DNA of 64,000 bases, taken from positions 558,001-622,000 of the forward strand of contig BQMF02000116.1 in assembly GCA_027922465.2 (NCBI GenBank), written 5' to 3'. This DNA comes from Turritopsis dohrnii. Its lineage: Eukaryota; Cnidaria; Hydrozoa; Anthoathecata; Oceaniidae. Position 1 is the first letter of the stretch; every line of letters begins with the position of its first letter. A program made the position numbers and the translations under genes. Positions 34,301 to 45,194 of this stretch are shown in pieces. The notes below the pieces were generated by a model. It was not told where the DNA came from, ran no database searches, and was given only the letters and a program-made list of their open reading frames with translations.

Positions 34301-35216
34301 TTTGATGAAATGTTTTCTGTTTTTTCTTCTCTAGTTTATTCGTTTGTGAATATTTATCTGTTCTAGTCCGAAACAGTCAAATGTGCGCCACAGTCCAAAA
34401 CAGTCAAATGTGCGCCACAGGACAGTGCTCCTCAACCTAACATGAACGATATCCTGAAAGGAATAGCTAATGTCAAACTGAAAACAGTTGATATAAACAG
34501 GTCAAATCTTCTTTAAGTGTGTCTTTTTAGAGTCAGAATTAGTGTTTCACCTTCTGTTCGTGTACTGTTTTTTTCGAAACACAATCCATTTATTCGTATT
34601 TTCCAGATCACCTGGTGGCACGCCAGCAAGAAAGAAGGTGCCCAGAGAGGACTCAACGAATCCGGCAGACATAATTGCTAAAGCCCTGCGTGAAAAATTT
34701 AAAACAAAAGTGTGCTATGATTCGCCGGGTTAGTGTTACAGATGGGGCGTTTGATCGACGTGTTCGGTGTGTTTTTCATTCAATGCTTTTGTACATTTCA
34801 GAGGGAGATAGCAGTCCGCAATCGGGATTTACACCATCTCCTAAAGGAAAGAATCATAAAAAATCGCCCAGGGTACGCCTATCTTTTTTTTATTTTTTTT
34901 TATTTTTGAAGAAACAATCCTTTATTTTTCCAGTGTGACCAGTGATATGTATGTTAACATACAGTTCATCTTTTAAATTCAAGATTCATGTAACTGTCAG
35001 AAAATTGAACGGTTATTATGATTTCAAAGATGTCTTTCTATCTAAAAGATGAGTGAAGAGTTATTGTTATTGTCTTAGGTGCATTCAAGGGCAGTGAGGC
35101 CAATACCACGACCTCGTCCTCGACCCAAACCTCGTACACAAAAAAGGACAAAAATCGAAGAAAAGAAAGTTGCACAGATGGACTCGCTCGAAAAAGAAAG
35201 CCTTGTATTTGACTGA
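31323..35216 (+). CDS. MTFR1: Mitochondrial fission regulator, MTFR1/MTFR2 family (9 exons, complete)
   Basis: Exons are 31323-31469, 32575-32757, 33610-33825, 33904-34033, 34117-34262, 34367-34500, 34607-34728, 34802-34872 and 35079-35216 (1287 nt, 428 aa). Introns are GT-AG and the reading frame is continuous. Family hallmarks in order: RSVVRYIGSNAPIAPSRRACF (residues about 89-109), VPSLADLGQLVWEDGFDE (exon 3), a coiled coil ELEDELAKLRAQIAMIV (204-220), a polyproline run (about 252-266), NMNDILKGIANVKLKTVD (299-316), RSPGGTPARKK (319-329), ADIIAKALREKF (exon 7), and a basic, proline-rich tail. MTFR proteins act at the mitochondrial outer membrane in fission and distribution, and family members bind ARMC1. 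It is longer than human MTFR1 (about 330 aa), mainly through exons 1-2 and the tail. The start is the first in-frame ATG after a stop at 31266; an out-of-frame ATG lies at 31258. The gene is equally close to MTFR1 and MTFR2, so the symbol marks the family only. Confidence 0.92.
33004..33316 (+). repeat. tRNA-derived SINE in MTFR intron 2
   Basis: The 5' part looks like a tRNA gene with an A box (TAGTATAGTGG, 33009-33019) and a B box (GGTTCAATTCC, 33052-33062). The anticodon arm CTCGT-ATTTCAT-GCGGG reads anticodon TTC (Glu-like). The acceptor stem is poorly paired, so this is a retroposon head and not a functional tRNA. About 240 bp of unique SINE body follow, ending in a CAAA-type tail (about 33300-33316). 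Intragenic insertion is in the sense orientation. Confidence 0.8.
34367..34420 (+). repeat. 27-bp tandem duplication inside MTFR exon 6
   Basis: Two in-frame copies of a 27-bp unit differing by one base (SETVKCAPQ then SKTVKCAPQ). It adds nine residues between the proline-rich and NMNDIL segments. Confidence 0.95.
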
Positions 35217-35737
35217 GCCACTTTCTGGTGTAACATTTTCAAATTAATGTTGTCATATTGATTTGAGGGCAATTTGTAGCCGTCATTTTGTTAGTTATAT
35301 AAATCTTGTACCTGATGTACAGTTGTATGTTTTGTAGGCGTAAGGGTATTTATATTTAGTATAAAACATATGTTTTATGTAAACAGCCATATCACAAAAT
35401 GAAATCCCACGCAGGAGAAAGCTCCACTCAGATCGTATTGATGATGAGCTTCATGGTTCGATTGGCACATGCTTTATTTCTTTAAGGATGATCTCATGTG
35501 CCTGTTATGTTGTGATGACGCGCTAGGAGATATATCAAAATGGAAAGTTAGGATGTTTTTGTGATTTTTCGATTGACTTACTTGTCCCAAAACACTAAGA
35601 TACACACGTGACACAAGTGACATTGTTAAACATTGATAATTCCAGCATTAACATCTCACGTGACACAAACCATTAACATCACCGAAAAAAAGGTTTTCTT
35701 CAACCGAATCTTTATTTCAATAATTAGCGAATGTGAA
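35217..35737. other. MTFR 3' UTR and flank; no gene
   Basis: AT-rich sequence after the MTFR stop. No further ORF of note. Confidence 0.5.
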
Positions 35738-35915
35738 CAAGATGCCCTTGCAGGCATAAGGATTTCTGCAAAATCAGCTGAAGTATGAAAAAAGAAAGAC
35801 AACGCCATTCTTGAAATTTAAGAAACGTTTAATCCGCAATATATATTTATTAAATTTCTGATCGTGTACTCCCCAAAAATATGGAAAAACATAATTGTCA
35901 CTATGCAAAACTTTA
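35738..35915 (+). repeat. Partial copy of array family B, 5' end only
   Basis: Begins ACAAGATGCCCTTGCAGG and follows unit B for about 178 bp, then stops at CTTTATGCC. A solo truncated copy close to the MTFR 3' end. Confidence 0.85.
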
Positions 35916-36076
35916 TGCCAACAAGAGCCAGATGGCGCAAAACGGTAGCAGCAAAAGCACTTGCCACAAGAATGCTTTTAAATTTGAAATTTTACTTAAA
36001 GTTCTTAAACGTTCTGTAAACGTTATTTCTTGAGATATCTTACTGGTGGAAAACAGGCATAAACGATATTATAATG

Positions 36077-36485
36077 TTTAAAACTAGCATGTAGCTTTAG
36101 CTAAAAATGCCCCCGCGCTCAAGCATTCCAATTTATACAGACAACAAGCTATACATTAACAGCAGAACGAAAGCAAGTTTTTGGCCGAAAAAAAAATTTG
36201 GGTTGATTTGGGACCTGATATGAGGCAAAGTTATATGCTTAAATATTTCCACAAAATCAGTTTTTGGCATTTCAAAACCAACTTGCAATATGCAAACCAA
36301 ACTCAAACAGATGAAAATATGCACAAAACTTTGTTACTTTTTGTTATCTCTTAGGTCTAAGTTACACTGATGCTAATATACTTTTCAAAAAGTGTAAATA
36401 AGGCTTAACAAGTAATATTAGAAAGTATTTGCTACAAACAAGAGAAATGTGTGAATTGAAACCATGGATACATATTTTACTTCAG
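36077..36485 (-). repeat. Repeat R, right copy
   Basis: Inverted partner of 24831-25240. The pair flanks the whole ARMC1/MTFR block about 10.8 kb apart. Confidence 0.85.
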
Positions 36486-36649
36486 ACATAAAAGAAGACA
36501 AAACTTTTTGTTAGTACTACTAGTTTCATCCTTTCGGAATCCTCAGCTAACTGAAATACGTTACAAAAATATACAATGTATTGTGTACAGTATATTTAGC
36601 CTAAAATGAAAATTTTTCCAAGAAAAAGATAATATTGAATATTCATTGG

Positions 36650-39417
36650 TTAGTTCAAGTTATGTGCCATTTCGGCGAAGTCTATATCGGAGAGTTCAAT
36701 GGGGTTTATATTCGTTCTTGTTCCCCTTATACATAACAAACATGAGCGTAGTAGTGAAAAGTTCAATTTTGCTCGAAGAGAGTTGACCACGATGGATTTT
36801 GCAACGTTTCGTTTTTCGGCAATTCGGGTTGCTGCGTGAGAGAAGAAACGACCGCACTCACGACTCATTCCTCCGAAGCACGTAAAGACGAGGGGTGTAA
36901 AGGAACCAGCCTCAATTGTTTGGATTCGTTCGTTGTAGGCTCTCTTCTTCTCGTTTTCATTTTTCTTGTGTGCAGCTTGAAGACTCTGGTTCAGGTAACT
37001 TTTAGCTAATGGGTTAAAAACCCTTATGTCGACGTATGCTAATTGTCCCCTGACCCAAAAGTCTCTTACTGCCACATCGGTTCTGGATCCTTCGTTTTTG
37101 ATGGCTGACTTGTGCACCAATTGTTCACCCGTTAGTGGAGTGAGCGTTGGTTCGACGATAACGTGGTTGCTGACTTCTCTTGCGATTTCGGCCGTCAGGT
37201 CTCGTAGTTCATTATGTCTTGAGTTGATGAAGCCACCACGGGGGCAGTTCATCGCGTGTTGGATATCGAATGGTGCACCACAAACACAAGTTGTCGGTAA
37301 ACGCTTTAACGGGATGCTGTACCGGATGAAAATTGCATCCCAGAATGCTTGTTTCTCGAGATGGAAATTGTTTGATTTGATCGGTATTGCTGTCAACCAT
37401 AGTGATGCGCCATTTTCGGTGGATGCCTCAATTGACTTCTTCTTCAATGGACATTGCACTTCCTTTTTGATCTCCTCGAGCCGCTTTTGATTTTCTTTAC
37501 GCTTGGCTGCTCGGATTTTCAGTTTGATTTTGATCTGATCTTGGGGGATCCCTTCGTAGATTGTCTGGTGGCTCTTCAGTTTCCCTTTGATCGATTGGGT
37601 GATGTTGATGGAGTTCTCATACTCAGTGTCACACATCTGAGATGGAATGATGAGTCCCATTCCACCGAGACTTGGTGGAAGGGAGAGGAGTTCACGATCG
37701 ACGGTGTTGAATTCGTGACCTTGGAAGAGTGTCTTTATAAATTTGTCGATAGCTTTGTCCAGAGGTATCAGTTTTTCCTTGATGTTGGGTGTTGTTCTCA
37801 TGATGTAGACGTAGCGATGTCGTAGACCATGGATGAAAGCGGCAAAGGCAAGATGTGGTTGTGTCTTTGCAACTTCTTGAAGTTGATTCAACTCGGTAGT
37901 CCAATCTACGACTTTGTTCTCGATGAAGCTCTTGGTGGTCATGTCATCGCCTATCACGGTACCGAGATGTTTTCTGCCATGGGTTGTTATTTTGATGGAC
38001 GAGCTGCCAAACATCTCTTTCGCAGTATCGAGGTTTTCTTCCTTGACAACTAGCCACGATTTTGATTCTTCAACGTGATATCCGAGGAGTGGACCATGTT
38101 TAATGATTGCGTCCCACCAGACTTTAAGTGGTTTTAATCCTCCGGCGCCAGTTATATCGTCGGCGAATGCAACTTGAAGGATTTCGTTCGTTTGCAAGGT
38201 CGATAGAAGTGGTGTTAGACCGATTGCGTACATAGACATTGCAACCGGATCACCTTGCGTGGTGCCTTCTTTTGACTTGATTTCTCCTCCCCCGTTGATG
38301 AATAGACGAGCAGGTCTTGAGTAGCAATTTACAAGGTAGGTTGCCAATTCTGGACATAAGATTTTGATGTTATGAAGGGCATTTTGACGATTTAAAGAAT
38401 TAAAGGCGTTTCTCGCATCAACTTGGATGAATGCTTCAGTTTCGTTTTCGTCATACGTTTCGCGCATTGCGTGAACTGCGACTTCTACTCCTGCTTGTTG
38501 ACCGGCGCATAGTTGTTGGTATCCAGCTGCGTTTATTATGTCTTGTTTCACGATTTGCGATACAGCTTTCCCCATTATTCGCCTGAGCACTTCGCCTATT
38601 CCGATGGGTCTGATTCCTGGTGATTTATCGAGTGGGATGAGGCGACAGGATAGAAGAGCTTCGGTGGAACCGGGGTCTTTTATCTCATACGAACAAAGTT
38701 TTCGAGTCATAAGAGCGATAGAATGACAGAGATCGTTTGCAGACGTTCCGAAGATCATGTTGTTTGTCATTCTCTTCCATGCATCGGAATCAAGGTTTGA
38801 TGGGCCGTGAGATCCTTTCGTTCGAAGCGCACACTTTCGTATCAAGTCAGCGTTTATACCATCGTAGATAATCACATCGATATCGCGGATTGGACCGGCT
38901 AGGATCATATCGTCATTCAATGGTGAGGCTTCTGGGTGTTTCTCCATCAAACCGTTGATGACTTCAGATGTAGGTGGTAGAACTCCTTTAGATGATTTTG
39001 ATAGGAGTCTTATCGCTGATTGAACTTTCCCCTTTAACATTAGCTTTGTGAACAAATTGACCATGTCGTCAGGGTTCGATTGTTTTGTTTGTTGCAATCT
39101 TCTCTGAATGCTTTCAGCTTCTTTCACGAGAGCATCGATGTTTCCTTCCTGCCAGAGTTTCATTCTTCGTTTTACGTGCTCTTTGATCTCGGACGTTTTA
39201 CACTTCTTAGCTGTTCTTTGAAGAATAAAGTTAGGAAGTACCATTGCAGCTTTAATTGGCCAGTGATGCGAAGATGCTTCTGTGGTCCATTTGTTCATTA
39301 ATCGGGAGATCTCGTCGATGAAATATCTCCCAGACGTACATTTTGGGATATCGAAAAGGTTGTGTTTCCAATGGACCGATCTCTCGTACGCATTGTGGAC
39401 GATGTTTTCTTTATTGA
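36650..39417 (-). pseudogene. RLE-type LINE (NeSL/Utopia/R2-like) RT plus endonuclease, 5'-truncated
   Basis: The ATG-initiated part is 36650-39298 (882 aa), and the frame runs further upstream to the poly-T at 39418. RT motifs: FIQVDARNAFNSLNR (A), GTTQGDPVAMSMYAIGLTPL (B), VAFADDITGAG (catalytic). Downstream come a CCHC knuckle (CVCGAPFDIQHAMNC) with RGGFINSRHNELRD, then a restriction-like endonuclease of PD-(D/E)xK type (RTDVAVRDF...AYVDIRVFNP). The element class nicks a target and primes reverse transcription there. The N-terminal zinc fingers are missing because another element's poly(A) end abuts at 39418. The RT-EN part itself is intact. Placement in NeSL/Utopia rather than R2 is inference. 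Confidence 0.88.
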
Positions 39418-41286
39418 TTTTTTTTTTTTTTTCAGAACATTATACAGATTTTATTACCATTAAAAATATATATAAATACAAGTGTATATCAGATGCTAAA
39501 TTTTTTTTTTTATTACGTAAATATGAAATAAATAGTGATGTAAAAGAAATCATTGGCAAATATTTGTCAATGCCTCTGTGACACTGACATCATACATCGC
39601 CGTTGAAAAGTTCTGTGTGGTTCTACTGCCACGGAAGCATGTGTGGATGGCTCTTATGAGCATAAAGTTCAATTTTCGAGATAACCAAGAAACAGTCTCT
39701 GAGTATCGTGAATGATCTTTGTGTGAGATCATATCGGACAGTCTCTTAATAAATTTTGAGCATTCACGACCAGCACCGCCAGTTGCCGCGAATACCAGGG
39801 GCGTGAATGAGCCGTGCTCAATCTGAAGGACTCGTTCGTTATATTCACGTTTCTTTTCATTCTCATTGATTACGTAGCATCGCTTCGGATTTTGAGTGGC
39901 ATACCTTTTCGCTAATGGGTTGAAAACCCTTACATCAAAAAATGCTTTTTGGCCCGTCACCCAGAATCCTCTAGCGGATACGTCAAGTCTGGCTTCGCAA
40001 GATGTATTGGATGATTTTGGTAAATTTTCCGTGCCAATCAACGGCTGCAGGATCGGCTCCTTCTGTACATCTCGACAAACTTTTGATAGCTGGTTTGCTA
40101 CGAAATCACGAATCTCATTGTGCCTCATTGATACAAAACCACCTTTTTTGCACGTCAGGGCATGTTCGAGCGAGAAAGGTGCTCCACATTCGCAATGTGA
40201 TGGTGTTCGTTGCAATGCCCATCCGTATCGGATTCGTATCAGGTCAATGAAAGATTGTTTGTTGAGGGTATATCCTTCGTCTTGAATAGGTAGTGTAGTT
40301 AGCCAGGCTGATGCACCGGGTTCTTGGTTGAGCTCCATTAGTTGGATTTGATTAGTCTGGAGAGTAGTTTTTAGGTGGAGAACGGTGTTGTTATTTCGTT
40401 CTCTCTTCAACTTCTTGATTTCATTTTTCTTGGCAGGGAGTTCAGAGTCACGTGTATATTCATAAACTTGGTTGATGATCGTTTCAGATAGATTGGATGT
40501 GATGAGTTTGGAATCCTCATATTCGTGTTGACATAATTTGCTAAAGATGGGAATCGCGAGACCACCATCTCTTGCCGGCAACGATAACAGCAACCTTTCG
40601 TCTTTGTTGACTACAATACCACCAGTAATCGCTGGAATAAACTTCGTTGTGATTATGTCGTCTAACGGAACCATGTTTTGAGATATGCCCGTCACTTGGT
40701 CTGGTGTTAGGATTTCGGTTGGCAATGGGTTGGCTTCTTGATTTTTGATACAACGATTTCTGTGCCTTGTCCTTCCTCCCTTATTCTGGAAATCTTTACC
40801 ACATAGATCGCAGGGATAAGTTTCGGGCCGACTCTGCGTTGGTTGGGATAACGGTAGGATTTTGTCGGCTAAGGAGGGTTCTTGGTTTCCACGGGATTCG
40901 GTCTTTTGAGGGTAAAGTTGGAAAAAAGACTTCCCCTGTGGTAAACGTTTCGTCGCTGGAAAAACGGAATTTTCGGTAGGATTGTTGGTGTTTAGTTTAG
41001 GTTCGGTAGTTGATATGTCTTTGGTGTCGTCACCTCTACATCCAGTTGCCATTTTTGATGTCGATCGGTAACCCAAAACGCTCTCTCTCCAAAGCGAATC
41101 GGGGACAGAAAAGGCTTGAATGGAGGCAGGAACACTTCAACTCAACAGGGAGTCCCCCAGGAACAAGTCCTGGTCTTCTCGCAGAGCCCGAATGAGTCAG
41201 AAAGAAAAAGATTGTGTTAAGTGTAAAAGCCGGCTCACAAGAATAAGATGAGCGAGCCTTACGGAATGACTTTCACACAGAGAGAA
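39418..41286 (-). mobile_element. Internally deleted RLE-type LINE copy with poly(A) tail
   Basis: The minus-strand unit ends in a 15-base poly(A) (T-run 39418-39432). It contains the RT-less ORF and a 5' leader at 41053-41286. It lies directly upstream of, and interrupts, the RLE element at 36650-39417. Confidence 0.75.
39550..41052 (-). CDS. C2H2 zinc finger fused to RLE endonuclease, RT domain absent
   Basis: The 500-residue frame starts at ATG 41052 (MATGCRGDD); the open frame extends a few codons further upstream from a TTG. Near residue 80 it has one C2H2 finger (CDLCGKDFQNKGGRTRHRNRC spacing). It then passes within about 30 residues into the post-RT region (VPLDDIITTKFIPAITGG, LLLSLPARDGGLAIPIF), the CCHC knuckle CECGAPFSLEHALTC, GGFVSMRHNEIRDF and endonuclease core RLDVSARGF...AFFDVRVFNP. 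Compared with its neighbour, about 480 residues including all RT motifs are gone, yet the frame is open throughout. It could be a non-autonomous LINE derivative or a co-opted DNA-binding nuclease. It lacks obvious introns. Confidence 0.8.
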   Translation of the reverse strand: MATGCRGDDTKDISTTEPKLNTNNPTENSVFPATKRLPQGKSFFQLYPQKTESRGNQEPSLADKILPLSQPTQSRPETYPCDLCGKDFQNKGGRTRHRNRCIKNQEANPLPTEILTPDQVTGISQNMVPLDDIITTKFIPAITGGIVVNKDERLLLSLPARDGGLAIPIFSKLCQHEYEDSKLITSNLSETIINQVYEYTRDSELPAKKNEIKKLKRERNNNTVLHLKTTLQTNQIQLMELNQEPGASAWLTTLPIQDEGYTLNKQSFIDLIRIRYGWALQRTPSHCECGAPFSLEHALTCKKGGFVSMRHNEIRDFVANQLSKVCRDVQKEPILQPLIGTENLPKSSNTSCEARLDVSARGFWVTGQKAFFDVRVFNPLAKRYATQNPKRCYVINENEKKREYNERVLQIEHGSFTPLVFAATGGAGRECSKFIKRLSDMISHKDHSRYSETVSWLSRKLNFMLIRAIHTCFRGSRTTQNFSTAMYDVSVTEALTNICQ

Positions 41287-42832
41287 TTTTTTTTTTTTTT
41301 TTTTCAAAGAGATAACCTGTTACCCTTTGAAGTCTTGATTTCGTTGAAAAATGAATGCAGAGGTGAATGGGTGTGTAGTGGTCGATGAAGTAGAAGCGGT
41401 TTGGTATCAATCGGTTTTCCGTCTTTCGCGAACAATTGATTTCCAATGATTCTTTTCCCCGCGATTGCTTCACGTCCGTCACGTCCGCCATTTACGTGAA
41501 TCAAAAAGAATACAATGTATTGGCTTCTTTTTCGATTGGTTTTGACGTCACAAGTTGTTTAATATAAATTTGTTCTGGTGACGGCACTTCGCTACGAGTT
41601 CGTCACGCTTGTTCAGGAGGTTTCTGTCCCCGCTTTTTTCCAGTATCAGAAGCTTCTCATTTAAACATAGGTTGCACTTTCCTGTCGTAGGATTGTACGG
41701 CCGACATTTCTTTCTGATTTTCCATGATATTGTTGGTGATTCATTTCTGTTTTTTAATCTCCAAACTTCCTTTGAGAGTTCAGTGTCTTTTTCATATCTG
41801 CTATGGTTGAACGATTTCTTATGATTTGCGAAGCGCCTTTTGAATGTTCCCTCACATAGACCGATGTAATATTTTGTGGGATAATTTGGAACATTTGATG
41901 TTACGGTTGCCTCGTATACAATGTTCTCGGTGAGACATTCGTTGTTCAATGGACACTGATCTTTTTATGCAATTGCAGGTTTTTGCCACGTGGTTTCGTT
42001 CTTCGAGTACAGTTTTGTTGTGGCTGTTGATTATCGAGTTGACGTTTGGCATACAACTGTAACTGATTTTCAGGGTGTTACGGTTGAAAATCTTTCTGTA
42101 CTTGTGGTTATGTGGGAAATGTTTGTCAACGAGATTAAGGAAGTATTTACCGATGTTCGTTGAAACGCTTTTTGAATATGGTGGATTGAACCAGATAATT
42201 TTTCGTTTACGACACTCGTTGTTCGTTGATGTTTCGTTGCGACTCTCGGCTGGTTTGTATTGAAGCTTGTAGTTACATCCACACCTATCGAGTGTTTCTT
42301 GGTAGTATGGAGCAGACTGCTTGAAGATGTTTTCGTTTTTCGATAATGTGTTTAGCCTTTTCTCGATTGAAACCGGTAACTGTTTGATTATGTTCGACGG
42401 ATGGTTTGATTTTGCGTTGATATATATCGTTTCGTCATTGGGTTTACGATAAGGTCGGTATGTACCATCTTCTAGATTGAAGGTTACGTCCAAATAATTA
42501 ACGATTGTCAGGTTACATTCAATTTCAAGGTCGAGTCCATTCTTCTTGAAAATGGCATGGAAGTGTTTACGTGTTTGATCCGCTCTGGGACCGCTGATGT
42601 TACGAAAAACAGCTAGGCCGTCGTCTCTGTACAGACCAATGTCGTTCTTGTTGTAAGATTTTGAAATCTGTGAGAGTATATATAGTCCTACTAACTCACA
42701 AATTTCAGCACCGTCATACGCACCCATCGTCACGTCGAACGAGGCGTTATTCTTCTTAACCCATGGCTCACCGTTACTGTATAAGAGCGATTTTCGGGCA
42801 TGTTGTATAACTTCGAGGTCGTTACTGCTGAT
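41287..42832 (-). pseudogene. Penelope-like element, RT C-terminus plus GIY-YIG, frameshifted
   Basis: Coding sequence runs from about 42832 (no ATG; 5'-truncated) through GAYDGAEICELVGLYIL, catalytic GLYRDDGLAVF, LDVTFNLEDGTYRPYRKPN and a Cys-rich linker. It reaches a frameshift in an A-run near 41966. The other frame continues from about 41960 to 41548 as a GIY-YIG module (YPTKYYIGLCEGTFKRRFANH...). One extra A in the homopolymer explains the shift. A T-run at about 41287-41306 (poly(A) on this strand) may mark the 3' end. PLEs combine an RT with a GIY-YIG nuclease. Confidence 0.8.
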
Positions 42833-42886
42833 TCATATTTTATATATATATTTTTATATATTTATATATTTTATAATTAAAATTAT

Positions 42887-43400
42887 AATTAAATTATAAT
42901 TAAAATAAGATTTGTTAAAAACATTCTGTAAGAGCCAAAAAAAAAACTTTTTCAAAAAAAAAATTAAAGTGAAAAATCCATTGCGTTTCAAACTTTGATT
43001 TAAAACAAAAAATAGCCAAAGTTTACATAAAAAAAACCAAGAAAAAAATATATAGGTTTTAATTGATCATGATCACACAAGGTTTGGAAGACAGTCAAAG
43101 AAAAAAAACACGAAGAACGACAACTTGTAATATGGCTTTCTTGTATACACAGAAATCCAATTAAATTCTTTTGAAGGCAAGATCCGCCAAAAATCAGTGC
43201 ATTAAACAAAATTATTGAAAGAAAAATTTAGAGTTAAAATATTTACCTACAAAAATAAAATGCATGGTTGGCAAAATTTCGGATATCAAGCTGTGCTTCA
43301 AAATCTTTGTCGTTCACTTCACTAAAACAACACAAAAGTAACGCGAAAAATGTCTAAGCAATTTTAGCATACGATCTTCCTAAATAACATAGTATAATAT
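42887..43400 (+). repeat. Dispersed repeat S, copy 1
   Basis: About 500 bp, direct-orientation match to 59850-60308 (shared AAATAGC..AAAG, GTAATATGGCTTTCTTG, TGCATGGTTGGCAAAATTTC-like blocks). Contains an array-like end motif ACAGAAATCCAATTAAA. Non-coding. Confidence 0.8.
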
Positions 43401-44029
43401 AATTATAAATTAGGAAAGAGAAAAAAATTCAGTCTCCCACTTACAGTACCATGCTATGCTTTGAAACGGGAAAAAAGCAAAGTCAGCTAATAATTGTATT
43501 CCACCGTGTAACGTCAACACGAAAGTTGGAGGATGAAGAAGATGATGATGATGAAGAACAAAATCGGAAACTGACATTCGCCTATCTCGTGAAACTACTA
43601 TGCCTCCTCGCTCGCTTACGCTCGCTGCAGGGGCAATTATTAACTCGTGTAAATAGAGTCTAATCGCAACACACCAGCAATTTAATTTATTAGAAGACAA
43701 AAGAATTATACATGCATGAGCTGTTTATAACGTACGTTTTTTTTATAAGAGCTTATCAGGGGCGGACGCAGAAATATTTTGTAGGTACAGCTCAACCTTT
43801 CGGATTCTAATAAGTATTCCGATTCCCGATTTTTATTCGGGACAACCCGATTTCTGGAAAATGTCGTCCGAAAATGTGCTTTCTTTCTCACCCAACCATG
43901 AGTTGGGTAAATGAGAGACGGCACTCGGATCTCGAAGCTCAATTCAGCTTTGGCTTTCGAAGCGACAAGACGGACAAGAAGGAGATAATCGAGATAAGTA
44001 TTTTCTTCCTATTCTTTATGTAAGACGTT

Positions 44030-45194
44030 ATGGAACAGGGAACATTAATAAGTCAGTTGTCTTCTGAGCAAACCACAGAAGTTTTAACTCAAGTATTGCA
44101 CACACTCCAACAGGTACAGCAAGACATTCAAGGAAATACAGCTGCAATAAATATCTTGCAAGCAAATTCTCAGGCACAGCCTTCTTTAATACATAACCCA
44201 CAGGGTCATAATATAGACTCACAGAGTCATACCTTTCTTGCACAGCAAGCAACTCTTTCTTCATCAATGCCTTCATCATCATCATCTAAAAGGATGAGTG
44301 AGGTGAATTCTAAAAGTAAGAAAAGGATACGAGTGGAGGAAGAAAGTGATGAATACCCTTTGTTAAATCTTGGGGAAGAAGACGATGATATTGAGGACCA
44401 AATAGATAATTTGTTAGGTACTTCTGCTGGTTCTGATAGGGATGCAGAAGAGGATAATTTTAACAACCTGATTGCCTCACTTCAAGATGAAGTGAATATA
44501 GATCAAGAGGCAGGGCCTGCCATTAAGGATAATTTAGCTAAGTGTGTAAACGACATTTGGAACAAGCCCTTACCTAAGGAAAAATATCTTGATAAGCTGA
44601 AAAGGCATGGCATTCCAGCTAACATTGATATGAGAGTTAAAAAATGTAATCCGGAAATTTGGAACAATGCTTCTTCTTCCAAATCAAAATCTACAGATTT
44701 AAAATTTCAAAAAGTACAAATGGCCCTTACTAAAAGCTCCTCATGTATGATTGAATCAGTCAATGATATTATGACGTTCATGGATAATAATAACAATAAA
44801 TCTTTGGATCGTAAAGAGGTTAAGTCTTTATTGGAAGGACATGTTAAAAAGTGCATGGAGGCCACTAGCATCATGGCGGGCATCAATTCGTATACTGATA
44901 GCCTCAGGAGGGAGTTCCTGTCATATAGTTCTCGTGAGTTAAAACCCCTAGTTTTCGATCCAGAGAGTACTAAAGGGGATCTTTTGTTTGGAGAAAAATA
45001 TTTCCAAACGTATTTCTGAAGTAAAATCTTCTATGAGAACTTTTAATAGTTCAAAAAACTACCAACGTCCTTCAAAATTCCCGAGGGGACGCAGATCGGG
45101 GTACTACACAACAGCTGCAAGAGGCAAACAATCAAGTCACACGAAATCAAGGAAAAGCCAACAGAGGTACAAAATTTTGATTCCTTTTACTTAG
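44030..45194 (+). pseudogene. DIRS gag-like ORF with one frameshift
   Basis: ATG at 44030. A Gln-rich coiled N-terminus (LTQVLHTLQQVQQDIQGN), a Ser-rich and acidic linker and a helical domain follow. The frame shifts in an A-run at about 44995-45000 (GEK versus GEN) and continues in the next frame as SKRISEVKSSMRTF and a basic, RG/Ser-rich tail to 45194. Function by position: DIRS Gag. There is no zinc knuckle. Confidence 0.7.

Noticed and set aside
37026..37490. 154-aa plus-strand ORF, and similar ones at 37454 and 39896
   Set aside because: Shadows of the minus-strand RLE endonuclease ORFs.
43451..43663. 70-aa acidic ORF (LEDEEDDDDEEQ)
   Set aside because: Low-complexity GATGAT run in AT-rich DNA; no domain, splice context or second copy.
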